This document shows, piece by piece, positions 1 to 8,236 of a stretch of 43,844 nt of DNA. The notes beneath the pieces are model-generated. The model was not told the DNA's origin, did no database searches, and saw nothing but the letters and a program-made list of their open reading frames with translations. Origin of the DNA: Saprospiraceae bacterium (GTDB lineage Bacteria > Bacteroidota > Bacteroidia > Chitinophagales > Saprospiraceae); contig JAHDBH010000013.1 in assembly GCA_020630495.1 (NCBI GenBank), positions 5,820-49,663 of the forward strand, written 5' to 3'. The translations under genes and the position numbers were made by a program. Within the stretch, counting starts at the first letter, position 1. Every line of letters begins with the position of its first letter.

Positions 1-1240
1 CTATGCAGAGATATCCTGAGGTCAGAGCAAATGCTCTGCGAGATCTCTCCGCTATAGCAGTCGTAGGACTGGTGTCCGCGAGTTCCTCGGCCGTGCTGTC
101 ATGGTGCTCATAGAGCTGGCGCCAGTTGTCCATATTATTTTGCTGACGCTCGGTCAGTGGAGTAGCCTGGTAGGTACTGGCGCTTGTCATCCCCTGCCTG
201 GCATCAAATCCACCTGTGCTAGATCGCTCAAAGTCTAGACTAGGAATCGCATAAGAGTTTCCTAGTGCATGCTTGCATGTGACTCGTAGATAATTGTAGA
301 GTATCCGCTCATCCTCAAACTTCACCTCCTGCTTGCTAGGATGCACATTGACATCCACTCGTGCGGGATCCATCTCCAGGAAGAGGACATAGAGCGGATG
401 ACTAGTGGACTCTATCAGCTCGCCATATGCGGAGCGCACTGCATGGTGCAGATATGGCGACTTGATGAAGCGCTTATTGATAAAGAAGTACTGGTCACCG
501 CGTCGTTTTTTGGCGGAAGCCGGAGCACCTATCATACCTGTGATCTTGATGAGCTCGGTGTCTTCTGACAGTGGTATGAGCTTGTCATCTAGATTTTTTC
601 CTAGCGCGTGTATGATGCGCGACTTGAGAGAGCCAGCGGGTAGATGGAAGATCTCACGATCATTATGACTGAGGCTGAAGCCGATGTCTGGATGTGCCAT
701 GGCCACTCGGAGAAATTCGTCCTGAGCGTGACGAAGTTCTACAGTGTCAGACTTTAAGAACTTTTGGCGTGCGGGGGTGTGATAAAAGAGTTGCTTGACG
801 GTCACCACGGTGCCATCTAGACAGGCGCAGGGTTCTATGGTCTTGATATCTGAATCTTCTATGACGATACGTGTGCCAGCGAGATCATCAGCGCGCTTAG
901 TCTGTAGCTCCACACGCGCTACCGAGGCAATACTAGCTAGCGCCTCACCGCGAAATCCCATGGTGCGGATGGCGTAGAGCTCATCCACGCTACGGAGCTT
1001 GCTGGTGGCGTGCCGCTCAAAGCACATGCGTGCGTCAGTCTCCGTCATGCCCACGCCATTGTCTGTCACCTGTATGAGCGCCTTGCCTGCTTGTCGCAGT
1101 ACTAAGCGGATCATGGTGGCCTGAGCGTCCAGCGCATTTTCCATGAGCTCCTTGACCACAGATGCAGGACGCTGCACTACCTCACCGGCTGCGATACGAT
1201 TAGCGATGTGATCCGGCAGGAGCTGGATGATATCAGGCAT
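1..1240 (-). CDS. mutL: DNA mismatch repair protein MutL (C-terminus beyond window)
   Basis: MutL is the GHKL ATPase that links MutS mismatch recognition to downstream repair. The frame is open from an ATG at 1240 to the left edge, giving 413 codons, so the C-terminal dimerisation part lies outside the window. The N-terminal ATPase motifs are all visible: ELMENALDA (about residues 31-39) with the Mg-binding Asn, DNGVG (60-64), RHATSK and GFRGEALASI. Residues beyond about 330 look like the usual poorly conserved linker, rich in Gln, Glu and Thr. The start fits the family, which opens with a short stretch and then IANRIAAGEVV. A small membrane-protein gene ends 9 bases upstream on the same strand, so the two are probably co-transcribed. 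Assignment is secure; only its incompleteness is a limit. Confidence 0.97.
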   Translation of the reverse strand, partial: MPDIIQLLPDHIANRIAAGEVVQRPASVVKELMENALDAQATMIRLVLRQAGKALIQVTDNGVGMTETDARMCFERHATSKLRSVDELYAIRTMGFRGEALASIASVARVELQTKRADDLAGTRIVIEDSDIKTIEPCACLDGTVVTVKQLFYHTPARQKFLKSDTVELRHAQDEFLRVAMAHPDIGFSLSHNDREIFHLPAGSLKSRIIHALGKNLDDKLIPLSEDTELIKITGMIGAPASAKKRRGDQYFFINKRFIKSPYLHHAVRSAYGELIESTSHPLYVLFLEMDPARVDVNVHPSKQEVKFEDERILYNYLRVTCKHALGNSYAIPSLDFERSSTGGFDARQGMTSASTYQATPLTERQQNNMDNWRQLYEHHDSTAEELADTSPTTAIAERSRRAFALTSGYLCI

Positions 1241-1249
1241 AGACTGAGG

Positions 1250-1561
1250 CTATTCTGCGAGTGATAAGATCAGTGGGTAGTACATGAAGAAGAGCACACA
1301 AGTAATGATGAGGAGTAGCATGAGCACGATGATGAGCCGGTAGTTGCTCTGTCGAGTGAGCTTCTTCTTCCATTCCTTATTGACCATGCTGGTATTGCGC
1401 ATGCCATCGCTGATGCGAAGTTTCATGGCTTCTACGCCTTTTTCCTTGGAGGCATCTATTTTGGAGAGGCGGCGCTCGAGATCTTCTTTCTCGGCATCAT
1501 ACCATCTGGCTTGGTAGTTAAACTGTCGCGGCTGAATGTTTTTTCCAAATCGTAAGGCCAT
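1250..1561 (-). CDS. Small single-pass membrane protein upstream of mutL
   Basis: A protein of 103 residues if read from the ATG at 1561; a TTG three codons further upstream could extend it, but the ATG start (MALRFGKN) is more natural. The N-terminal half is basic and aromatic (RQFNYQARWYD), followed by a charged, probably helical stretch, and one hydrophobic transmembrane segment at the C-terminus (about residues 76-99). It lies 9 bases before mutL on the same strand. The pattern of a short RxFNYxxRWY-like N-terminus plus a C-terminal membrane anchor resembles a short Bacteroidota family found near mutL and sometimes mislabelled as a riboflavin synthase subunit. That link is from memory. 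No riboflavin synthase motif is visible and the function is unknown. Confidence 0.75.
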   Translation of the reverse strand: MALRFGKNIQPRQFNYQARWYDAEKEDLERRLSKIDASKEKGVEAMKLRISDGMRNTSMVNKEWKKKLTRQSNYRLIIVLMLLLIITCVLFFMYYPLILSLAE

Positions 1562-1607
1562 AGCTAGCAAATTTCATGAAAATCCTCGAGACTCCTATAT
1601 ATCAGGC

Positions 1608-1615
1608 TACTTTTG
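1608..1615 (+). promoter_or_regulatory. Putative -7 box (TACTTTTG) of the purF-like gene
   Basis: TACTTTTG matches the Bacteroidota -7 consensus TANNTTTG exactly and lies about 60 bases before the ATG at 1678. No clear TTG-type -33 element is seen at the ideal distance. Inferred only. Confidence 0.4.
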
Positions 1616-1677
1616 TACGGTAGATGCTCATGTGCGACCACTGTGGCGTGAAAAGTGTCTACCAAGCCTGAGTTCCT

Positions 1678-3561
1678 ATGAGTGAAAATATCCAGCACGA
1701 GTGCGGCATCGTCCTCATCAGACTGCGCAAACCTCTATCCTACTACCAAGAGAAATACGGTACAGCTCTCTACGGCCTGAGCAAGCTACAGCTCATGATG
1801 CAGAAGCAACGCAATCGCGGCCAGGATGGTGCTGGCATCGCTGTGATCAAGCACGACATGCCACCTGGCTACAGGTACATCAGCCGCAAGCGCGCGATTG
1901 GCGCTAACTATCTGCAGAAGCTATTTAAGACCGTCTACAAATCATTTGACACGCTCACTGATGAGCAGATGCAAGATGCCGAGTGGCTCAAACTCAACAA
2001 GCCCTATACTGGGGAGCTCCTGCTCGGCCATCTTCGCTATGGCACGCATGGACTGAATAATATCGAGAGCTGCCATCCATTCCTAAGGAAGAACAACTGG
2101 ATGAATCGCTCGCTGGTCCTGGCAGGTAACTTCAATCTGACCAATGTGGACACACTCTTCCAAGAGTTGCTGGACCTCGGGCAATTTCCCAAGGAAAGGT
2201 CTGAGGCGGTGACGATGCTTGAGAAGATGGGCCACTTCCTGGATGATGAGGTCCAGCGCCTATTTAACTGGTTTAAGTCTGACGGGTACAGCAACCAAGA
2301 GATCAATGAGCTGATCGTCAAGAATATCGACATCCAGAGGATTGTCACTCGCACTTGCAAGAGATTTGATGGTGGGTATGTGATGACGGGGATGATAGGG
2401 CATGGCGATGCATTTGTCATCCGTGATCCCAATGGTATCCGGCCAGCCTTCTACTATGAAAATGATGAGATCGTAGTAGTCGCATCAGAGCGACCAGCCA
2501 TACAGACGGCCTTTGATATACTGCATCACGACATCAAAGAAGTGCAGCCTGGCCATGTCCTTACCATCCGGAAAGACGGGCGTATAGAGGAGCATGCCTT
2601 CCAGGGTCGCGGTGAGAAGCAGAGTTGCTCCTTTGAGCGGATCTACTTCTCGCGGGGCAATGATCGAGACATCTATCGTGAGCGCAAGGCGCTCGGAGCT
2701 GCACTGGCACCACGGGTGCTGGAAGAAGTCGACTTTGACTTTGATCGCACGGTATTTTCCTTTATCCCCAATACCGCAGAGACAGCGCACATAGGCCTCA
2801 TAGAGGAGTGCCAGCGCATCCTTGATAAGCGTCGCAAGGCGACCATACTCTCTTCAGAGCCTTCACAAAATGGCAAGCTCGATGCGGTATGGGATCAGAA
2901 AGTGCGCGTGGAGAAGCTTGTGGTGAAAGATGCCAAGATGCGCACCTTCATCGCTGATGAGCTGGTGAGAAATACACTCGTGAGTCACGTATATGACGTC
3001 ACCTATGGCCTCATAGAAAACGAGAAAGATACCATCGTCCTCATTGACGATAGCATCGTGCGCGGTACCACGCTGCGCGATAGTATCGTAGAGATGGTAG
3101 CTCGACTGCGACCTCGCAAGATCATCATACTATCAAGTGCACCGCAGATACGCTACCCCGACTGCTACGGCATAGACATGTCTATCATGAGTCGATTTGT
3201 CGCTTTCCAGGCGATGATCTCTCTCTTACAGGAGCGCAACCAAGAAGATCTGCTCGAGGAAGTCTACGCTGACTGTAAGCGAGATCAAGATGAGGAGGTC
3301 AAGGTCAATCACGTAAAGCGTCTCTATGACCAGTTTACTGACGAGGAGATCTCAGATCGCATATCTAGTATGCTCAGTCCAGACAGCCTAGAGTGTGAGC
3401 TCAAGATCATCTATCAGAAAGTAGATGCGCTCAATGAAGCTTGCCCTGATCATCTCGGTGACTGGTACTTCAGCGGTAATTATCCTACGCCGGGTGGCAA
3501 TAAAGTGGTCCACCGTGCCTTCGTCAATTACATGGAAAAGCGCGAGGTCAGAGCTTACTGA
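1678..3561 (+). CDS. Long divergent amidophosphoribosyltransferase (PurF-like)
   Basis: PurF makes phosphoribosylamine from PRPP and glutamine, the first step of purine synthesis. This 627-residue protein has an N-terminal class II glutamine amidotransferase domain and a C-terminal phosphoribosyltransferase domain, and is clearly longer than E. coli PurF (about 505). Cys9 follows a short leader ending in Glu, as in Bacillus-type PurF, whose leader is cleaved to free the catalytic Cys. RYGTHG and RDPNGIRP fit the family. The PRPP loop VLIDDSIVRGTT (residues 454-465) is intact. Deviations: the usual HNGN is GNFN (about 150-153), and the usual PxPD segment reads FIPNTAETA. Bacteroidota often carry this long form beside a canonical PurF, so it may be a paralogue with an altered role. 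Its stop codon abuts the stop of the convergent aminotransferase gene. Confidence 0.85.
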   Translation: MSENIQHECGIVLIRLRKPLSYYQEKYGTALYGLSKLQLMMQKQRNRGQDGAGIAVIKHDMPPGYRYISRKRAIGANYLQKLFKTVYKSFDTLTDEQMQDAEWLKLNKPYTGELLLGHLRYGTHGLNNIESCHPFLRKNNWMNRSLVLAGNFNLTNVDTLFQELLDLGQFPKERSEAVTMLEKMGHFLDDEVQRLFNWFKSDGYSNQEINELIVKNIDIQRIVTRTCKRFDGGYVMTGMIGHGDAFVIRDPNGIRPAFYYENDEIVVVASERPAIQTAFDILHHDIKEVQPGHVLTIRKDGRIEEHAFQGRGEKQSCSFERIYFSRGNDRDIYRERKALGAALAPRVLEEVDFDFDRTVFSFIPNTAETAHIGLIEECQRILDKRRKATILSSEPSQNGKLDAVWDQKVRVEKLVVKDAKMRTFIADELVRNTLVSHVYDVTYGLIENEKDTIVLIDDSIVRGTTLRDSIVEMVARLRPRKIIILSSAPQIRYPDCYGIDMSIMSRFVAFQAMISLLQERNQEDLLEEVYADCKRDQDEEVKVNHVKRLYDQFTDEEISDRISSMLSPDSLECELKIIYQKVDALNEACPDHLGDWYFSGNYPTPGGNKVVHRAFVNYMEKREVRAY

Positions 3562-4710
3562 TTACAGAGCAGATAGGATGGCAGCACCAGCCGTGATGGT
3601 CTCATCCGCCTTGGCATAGCATAGTCGTAGGTGCTTTCGTGAGCTTCCCTGTGTGTAGAATGGTGACAGCGGTATGGTGGTGACTCCGTGGTCTCGCACG
3701 AGCATTTTGGCGAAAGCCACATCATCCATATCACTCACCGCACTGTAATCGAGTACACCGAAGTATGATCCTTCACTGCCCAGCCACGTGCATCGAGCCC
3801 CTGCTAGTGAGTCAGTGAGTAGGGAGCGCTTTCGCGCAAATGCGTCCGCCACAGACCTATCCTCAAAGTCCGTCTCAAGGTAGTGCGCCACGGCACGCTG
3901 GAGAGGATGATTGACGGAGAAGACGACGTACTGATGGAGCTTATGAAACTCTGTCATGAGCACGGGCGGTGCTATGACATAACCCATCTTCCAGCCAGTG
4001 CAGTGCAGCGATTTACCATAGGAGTAGACTACATAAGCGCGTGAAGACAGCTCTGGATCACTGAGTATGCTCAAGTGCTTGGCATCCTCATAGGTCATGA
4101 GCTCGTAGACCTCGTCACTGAGGAGGAGGATATCAGTATCCTTCACGATATCGCGGAGATGCCGGAAGAACTCTGGTGAGTAAAGAATCTTTCCTGTAGG
4201 ATTGTGCGGACTATTCATCACGATCATACGCGTACGGGAAGTAATAGCCGATCTGAGGGCATCCCAGTCCATGGAGAAATCATGACCATGAAGCGGTACG
4301 GGGATCACCTTGCCACCGCTACTGCGAACCGCTGGCGCGTAGCTGTCATAGGCTGGTTCTATGATGATGACTTCGTCACCAGGATGTACGGTGGCAGTGA
4401 TGGCAGTGTAGAGTCCTTGTGTGGCACCTGTACATATGGTCACATCATCTATGGAGAGATCCGTGTCATAACGACGAGCGAGCTGGTCTGCGATGATGGC
4501 TCGGAGCTTGGGAAGTCCAGCCATGGATGCGTACTGATGCCTATCAGACTGCATGGTCTCTTCCACAAGTGCTAGCAGACGCGGATCGGGATTGCGCTCA
4601 GGAAAGCCCTGACCCAGATTCACAGTCTCATGCTGAGCACTCAGCTGAGCCATCACGGAGAAGATGCTCTGCTCCGTATGCGGAAGCTTGGAATGGAGCG
4701 ATATACTCAA
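3562..4710 (-). CDS. Methionine-type PLP-dependent aminotransferase (YbdL-like)
   Basis: A 382-residue fold-type I aminotransferase of class I/II. The closest pattern I recognise is YbdL, which transaminates methionine and related amino acids, with kynurenine aminotransferases as relatives. Visible family features: the N-terminal NLGQGFPERNPD segment, YASMAGLPKLR, NSPHNPTGK (166-174), the cofactor-contacting Asp in SDEVYE (199) and the Schiff-base lysine K233 in SYGKSLHCTGWKMGY. Length is normal and no signal peptide is seen, so it is cytoplasmic. The ATG overlaps the stop of the upstream pterin dehydratase gene by four bases (ATGA), implying translational coupling. Exact substrate cannot be read from sequence. 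Confidence 0.9.
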   Translation of the reverse strand: MSISLHSKLPHTEQSIFSVMAQLSAQHETVNLGQGFPERNPDPRLLALVEETMQSDRHQYASMAGLPKLRAIIADQLARRYDTDLSIDDVTICTGATQGLYTAITATVHPGDEVIIIEPAYDSYAPAVRSSGGKVIPVPLHGHDFSMDWDALRSAITSRTRMIVMNSPHNPTGKILYSPEFFRHLRDIVKDTDILLLSDEVYELMTYEDAKHLSILSDPELSSRAYVVYSYGKSLHCTGWKMGYVIAPPVLMTEFHKLHQYVVFSVNHPLQRAVAHYLETDFEDRSVADAFARKRSLLTDSLAGARCTWLGSEGSYFGVLDYSAVSDMDDVAFAKMLVRDHGVTTIPLSPFYTQGSSRKHLRLCYAKADETITAGAAILSAL

Positions 4711-4952
4711 GCGTCGTAGATATCAGAGATGGATTGAGCGAGCTTGTGGTCCTTATCCGTGATCACGTCTCCTGCATCGTGTGTGCTCAGCTCTATATGC
4801 ACCTCGTTGTAGGTATTAGTCCAGGTGGGGTGATGATTTTGCTTCTCAGCGGTCATCGCTACGGAGCTCATGAAGCCCCAAGCTTGTATAAAATCATCAA
4901 ACTCAAATGTAGCTTTGAGCTTATCATCGTCTTCTTTCCAGTGCTTAGTCAT
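4707..4952 (-). CDS. Pterin-4a-carbinolamine dehydratase
   Basis: This 81-residue protein fits the PCD/PhhB family, which dehydrates 4a-hydroxytetrahydrobiopterin during recycling of the cofactor of aromatic amino acid hydroxylases. The signature is clear: an N-terminal FEFDDFIQAWGF segment, VAMTAEKQNHHPTW with the active-site pair H40-H41, and VHIELSTHDAGDVITDKD (51-68) containing THD. It is slightly shorter than many homologues (about 95-110) but has all core elements. It overlaps the upstream M42 peptidase gene by 8 bases and the downstream aminotransferase by 4, so the three are one transcript. A shared role in aromatic amino acid breakdown is inference; no hydroxylase is present in the window. 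Confidence 0.92.
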   Translation of the reverse strand: MTKHWKEDDDKLKATFEFDDFIQAWGFMSSVAMTAEKQNHHPTWTNTYNEVHIELSTHDAGDVITDKDHKLAQSISDIYDA

Positions 4953-5991
4953 GATTCCAGTCTTGGGTGTCTATGTGTAGGCATGCCTCGGTGAGGAGGT
5001 CTATGCATCCTTGAATATCGTCCTTGTGGCACATCTCTATGTGCTGATGGATGTATCTGCTGGGAATAGACAGGGCGCCAGCTATGCTTCCATGTCTTCC
5101 AGAGCGCTGCAGGGCTGCTGTATCCGTACCGCCTCCAGTAAGCACCTCTGCCTGCCATGGGATGGAGGCGTGATCTGCGCGCTCCTTCAGATAGCGGATC
5201 ATCCTGGGATCGCAGATGGTCCTGCCATCCATGATCTTGATGGCTGCGCCTTCTCCTAGCTTGGTGATAGCCTCGTGTGGCTGAGCGCCAGGGATATCAT
5301 TAGCTATGGTGACGTCTAGGGCTAGGCCATAGTCTGGATCTACTTGTTGGGTAGCGGTGATGGCTCCTCGTAGCCCTACCTCTTCCTGCACGGTAAAGAG
5401 TGCGTATACATCGCAGCCAGGCTGATGGTCTCGCAGCTTGCGAAGTGCCTCTATAAGAATAAAGACTGACACGCGGTTATCTAGTGATTTGCTATTGACA
5501 CAGTCGCCCATCTCTATGAGTTCTCTCTCGCGAGTGATGCTGTCTCCTACCTGCACATGCTTGGTGAGCTCTGACTTCTTCATACCCGTGTCTATAAAGT
5601 AGTCATTGAGTGTAGGTAGTTTTTTTCGCTCTTCTGCGGTCATGATGTGTATGGGCTTGCAGCCCATGACTCCCATGATGTCTTTACGCCCGTGGATGAT
5701 GACGCGCTGAGCAGTCAGAGTCTTAGGATCAAATCCTCCCAGGGGATGGAATCTGATGAAGCCATCATCATCTATATGCTTGACGATGAAGCTGATCTCA
5801 TCCATGTGGGCTGCGATGGCGAGTTTCTTATCCGTCTTTCCACGCCGGATGGCGATGAGATTTCCCATAGCATCCACGCTATACTCGTCTATGAGACCGT
5901 CTAGATGCTTGATGATGGCTTTGCGCACGTGATTTTCAAATCCTGGGGCACCAGGTATAGCGCATATCTCTCTGAGAAGCTGTGTGTTCAT
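4945..5991 (-). CDS. M42 family metallo-aminopeptidase
   Basis: A 348-residue M42 peptidase (FrvX/glutamyl aminopeptidase/TET type), a dinuclear-metal cytoplasmic enzyme that trims peptides and usually assembles into large hollow dodecamers. All expected ligand positions are visible: H62 and D64 in AAHMDE, bridging D171 in KSLDNR, catalytic E203 and metal ligand E204 in VQEEVGLRGA, D226 in LALDVT and H315 in SRYIHQHIE. There is no signal peptide. It is the first gene of an overlapping trio with the pterin dehydratase and the aminotransferase. A 60-bp gap separates it from the divergent flippase gene. Confidence 0.95.
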   Translation of the reverse strand: MNTQLLREICAIPGAPGFENHVRKAIIKHLDGLIDEYSVDAMGNLIAIRRGKTDKKLAIAAHMDEISFIVKHIDDDGFIRFHPLGGFDPKTLTAQRVIIHGRKDIMGVMGCKPIHIMTAEERKKLPTLNDYFIDTGMKKSELTKHVQVGDSITRERELIEMGDCVNSKSLDNRVSVFILIEALRKLRDHQPGCDVYALFTVQEEVGLRGAITATQQVDPDYGLALDVTIANDIPGAQPHEAITKLGEGAAIKIMDGRTICDPRMIRYLKERADHASIPWQAEVLTGGGTDTAALQRSGRHGSIAGALSIPSRYIHQHIEMCHKDDIQGCIDLLTEACLHIDTQDWNHD

Positions 5992-6015
5992 CTGATATAG
6001 TACTGGCTGTAAAAA

Positions 6016-6023
6016 CGAAAGTA
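6016..6023 (-). promoter_or_regulatory. Putative -7 box (TACTTTCG) of the M42 operon
   Basis: TACTTTCG on the minus strand matches TANNTTTG with one mismatch and lies about 25 bases upstream of the M42 peptidase ATG, within the 60-bp divergent gap. Weak by itself, but the position is right. Confidence 0.3.
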
Positions 6024-6051
6024 CGCTCTGAGCAGCTTTTCGCTCTATGCC

Positions 6052-7545
6052 ATGACTGAGGATATGATCTTTGTGGTCATGTCACTGATGAGACAGCTAG
6101 CGGGAGACACGGTCATCTATGGCATGGGTCGCATACTGAGCAAGGTGCTCCACTTCGTGGTGGTCGCGTCATATCTCACGCATATATTCTCGGATGAGCA
6201 AGATCTCTTTGCGATTTACAGTGACTTTTATTTTTGGACGGCAGTCCTCTACATCCTTTTTACGCATAGGATGGAGACCACGCTGTTTCGCTATGGCACA
6301 GAGATAGCTGACCGGCAGCGAGCGTACCACACAGCACTATGGTCCGTACTGTCCGTGGCGACGGTGGTGACAATTCTTCTTGCCATACTAGCTCCAGCAC
6401 TTGCGGAAGCGCTAGGATACCCCGGTAAGGGGCGATATGTCTGTTACTTCTGTGCGATCCTGATGAGTGATGCTATCATCGCGATTCCTATGGCGCGTCT
6501 GCGACTAGAGGGCATGGCGCGTCGATTTGCTGTGTTGAATATTGCCAATGTGCTGATACTGATTATCAGCTTTGTCTTTTTCTTTGAAGTGGCGCCTCGA
6601 CTATTTCCTGACGCTAGTTGGCTGCGGGATGATTATCGACTAGATTATGTGTTTTTGTCCAATGTCTTATCGAGTGGTGTGATAGCATCGATACTGTTTC
6701 CAGGATTTGCATTTCTCAAAGGAAGAGATATCACGCTGTGGAAAAAGATGCTTCGCTATGCATGGCCGCTCATCATAGTGGCTATCGCAGGTGTGATCAA
6801 TCAGAGCGTATCTGTACCTCTGCAGAAGGGCTATCTCAGCGGCGATCTGGAAAGTAATCTGTACTGGGTGGGGGTCTATGCGGCGTGTCTCAAGATTGCG
6901 ATCTTACTTAATCTCATGACGACTGCTTACAACTTTGCGGCAGAGCCATTCTTTTTTCAGCAGCGGAATAGCTCAGATGATAAGCAGATCTACGCGGATG
7001 CTACGCGAGCCTTTGCTTTAGTAGCCAGCTTGATTGTGGCTGCGTCTCTGCTTCTTCTCCCATGGCTGCGCCATATCATTGACGAGGGCTACTGGGAAGG
7101 ATTGTATATAGTACCACCGATGCTTGTGGGATTCTATCTGCTGGGCTTGTACTATAACTTCTCTATCTGGTTTAAGCTTACAGATACGACGCGCGCTGGC
7201 GCTCTACTCTCAGGTGTGGGCGCGGCGGTATCTATCGTAGTGAGCATCATCTTCTTGCCGCGCTGGGGTATCTCTGCATCGGTAATTGCTGCGCTGAGTG
7301 CTTACGCCAGCATGAGTTTGCTCTGCTTGCTATGGGGCCAGCAAAAGTTTCCTGTGCCGTATACCTATGCAAGGTTGATCATCTACCCACTGCTGGCACT
7401 AGGGACTTACTATGCAGTGGAGTATTTCATACCAGAGACTAATCTCACTGGTATGCTAGGGCGTATTGTAGTTCTTGCACTGTACTCAGTGATCCTGATC
7501 GGCTCGGATTGGCGATTTCTGCGTCGCAGCTTTGCCAGATCCTGA
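6052..7545 (+). CDS. Wzx/MATE-like polysaccharide flippase
   Basis: A 497-residue integral membrane protein with roughly 12-14 hydrophobic segments. The N-terminal pattern RQLAGDTVIYGMGRILSKVL is typical of Bacteroidota lipopolysaccharide or O-antigen flippases of the MOP superfamily, which move lipid-linked saccharides across the inner membrane. Related proteins usually begin just before this pattern, so the true start may be the ATG at 6079 (488 residues) or 6088; the ATG at 6052 adds MTEDMIFVV. No glycosyltransferase genes are adjacent, so it is an orphan flippase and its substrate is unknown. It converges on the next minus-strand gene with only 4 bases between the stops. Confidence 0.85.
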   Translation: MTEDMIFVVMSLMRQLAGDTVIYGMGRILSKVLHFVVVASYLTHIFSDEQDLFAIYSDFYFWTAVLYILFTHRMETTLFRYGTEIADRQRAYHTALWSVLSVATVVTILLAILAPALAEALGYPGKGRYVCYFCAILMSDAIIAIPMARLRLEGMARRFAVLNIANVLILIISFVFFFEVAPRLFPDASWLRDDYRLDYVFLSNVLSSGVIASILFPGFAFLKGRDITLWKKMLRYAWPLIIVAIAGVINQSVSVPLQKGYLSGDLESNLYWVGVYAACLKIAILLNLMTTAYNFAAEPFFFQQRNSSDDKQIYADATRAFALVASLIVAASLLLLPWLRHIIDEGYWEGLYIVPPMLVGFYLLGLYYNFSIWFKLTDTTRAGALLSGVGAAVSIVVSIIFLPRWGISASVIAALSAYASMSLLCLLWGQQKFPVPYTYARLIIYPLLALGTYYAVEYFIPETNLTGMLGRIVVLALYSVILIGSDWRFLRRSFARS

Positions 7546-7549
7546 CGAT

Positions 7550-8137
7550 CTAGTTTCTCACAAACTCGATATTGGCAAACCAGTGATCTACGGTTACGGA
7601 CTGGCAGCCTTCTTCGTTATAGCTGTAGATATTGGTCCTACCATTGGGCATATGGAGCGCATACTCACCATTTCCGATAGACTCCAATCTCAAGAATGCT
7701 CCGTGACGCTCTGAGAAGATCTCATCTATGCCCACGGGCTCTTGCATGAGCAGCGTGATTGTGGTAGTTGCTATGCTACGATCAATCTCAGAGGTTTCCT
7801 TATCGCACTCGGAGATGAAAGTAGCTGAGTTACCGTCACACTCTAGTATGGTATGAGATCGAATCTTGTCGTTCACGATCTCCTTGACTTCTGCGTGCTT
7901 TACCGCGTTACCTTCTATGATGCAGGTAGAGATAAAAGACAGATTCTTCTTACCCATGGCCCAGAAGCTCGCGTCGCCCTTGAGCTTATAGTGCGTTTCT
8001 GTACCAGACTGCGACTGTGTGACACGCTGCACCCCTATACGCTTGTCACCCTTGAGTATGGAGAATGATAGCTGCTGAGCTGTGAGACAGCTGCAGGACA
8101 ATGTCATAAGGCCGATAAGGATGATGAGATGTCTCAT
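7550..8137 (-). CDS. Secreted DUF6134-like protein
   Basis: A 195-residue protein with a Sec signal peptide (hydrophobic residues 4-19, cleavage probably after LTAQ). The mature part looks all-beta, opening with LSFSILKGDKRIGVQRV and closing with YALHMPNGRTNIYSYNEEG. This arrangement, with a central TLLMQEPVGIDEIFSERHG segment, resembles the Bacteroidota family I know as DUF6134; the assignment is from memory. Likely periplasmic or outer-membrane associated. No catalytic motif is visible. It stands alone on the minus strand, 99 bases downstream of the TlpA-like gene. Confidence 0.75.
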   Translation of the reverse strand: MRHLIILIGLMTLSCSCLTAQQLSFSILKGDKRIGVQRVTQSQSGTETHYKLKGDASFWAMGKKNLSFISTCIIEGNAVKHAEVKEIVNDKIRSHTILECDGNSATFISECDKETSEIDRSIATTTITLLMQEPVGIDEIFSERHGAFLRLESIGNGEYALHMPNGRTNIYSYNEEGCQSVTVDHWFANIEFVRN

Positions 8138-8236
8138 GTGGAGGTAGTAACATCTATCAAGCCACTTATGGTATATAAAGGTTCGGTGATAGACGCGGCA
8201 TGACGCGCATGGAGCAAATGACCCTGTGAAAACCGA

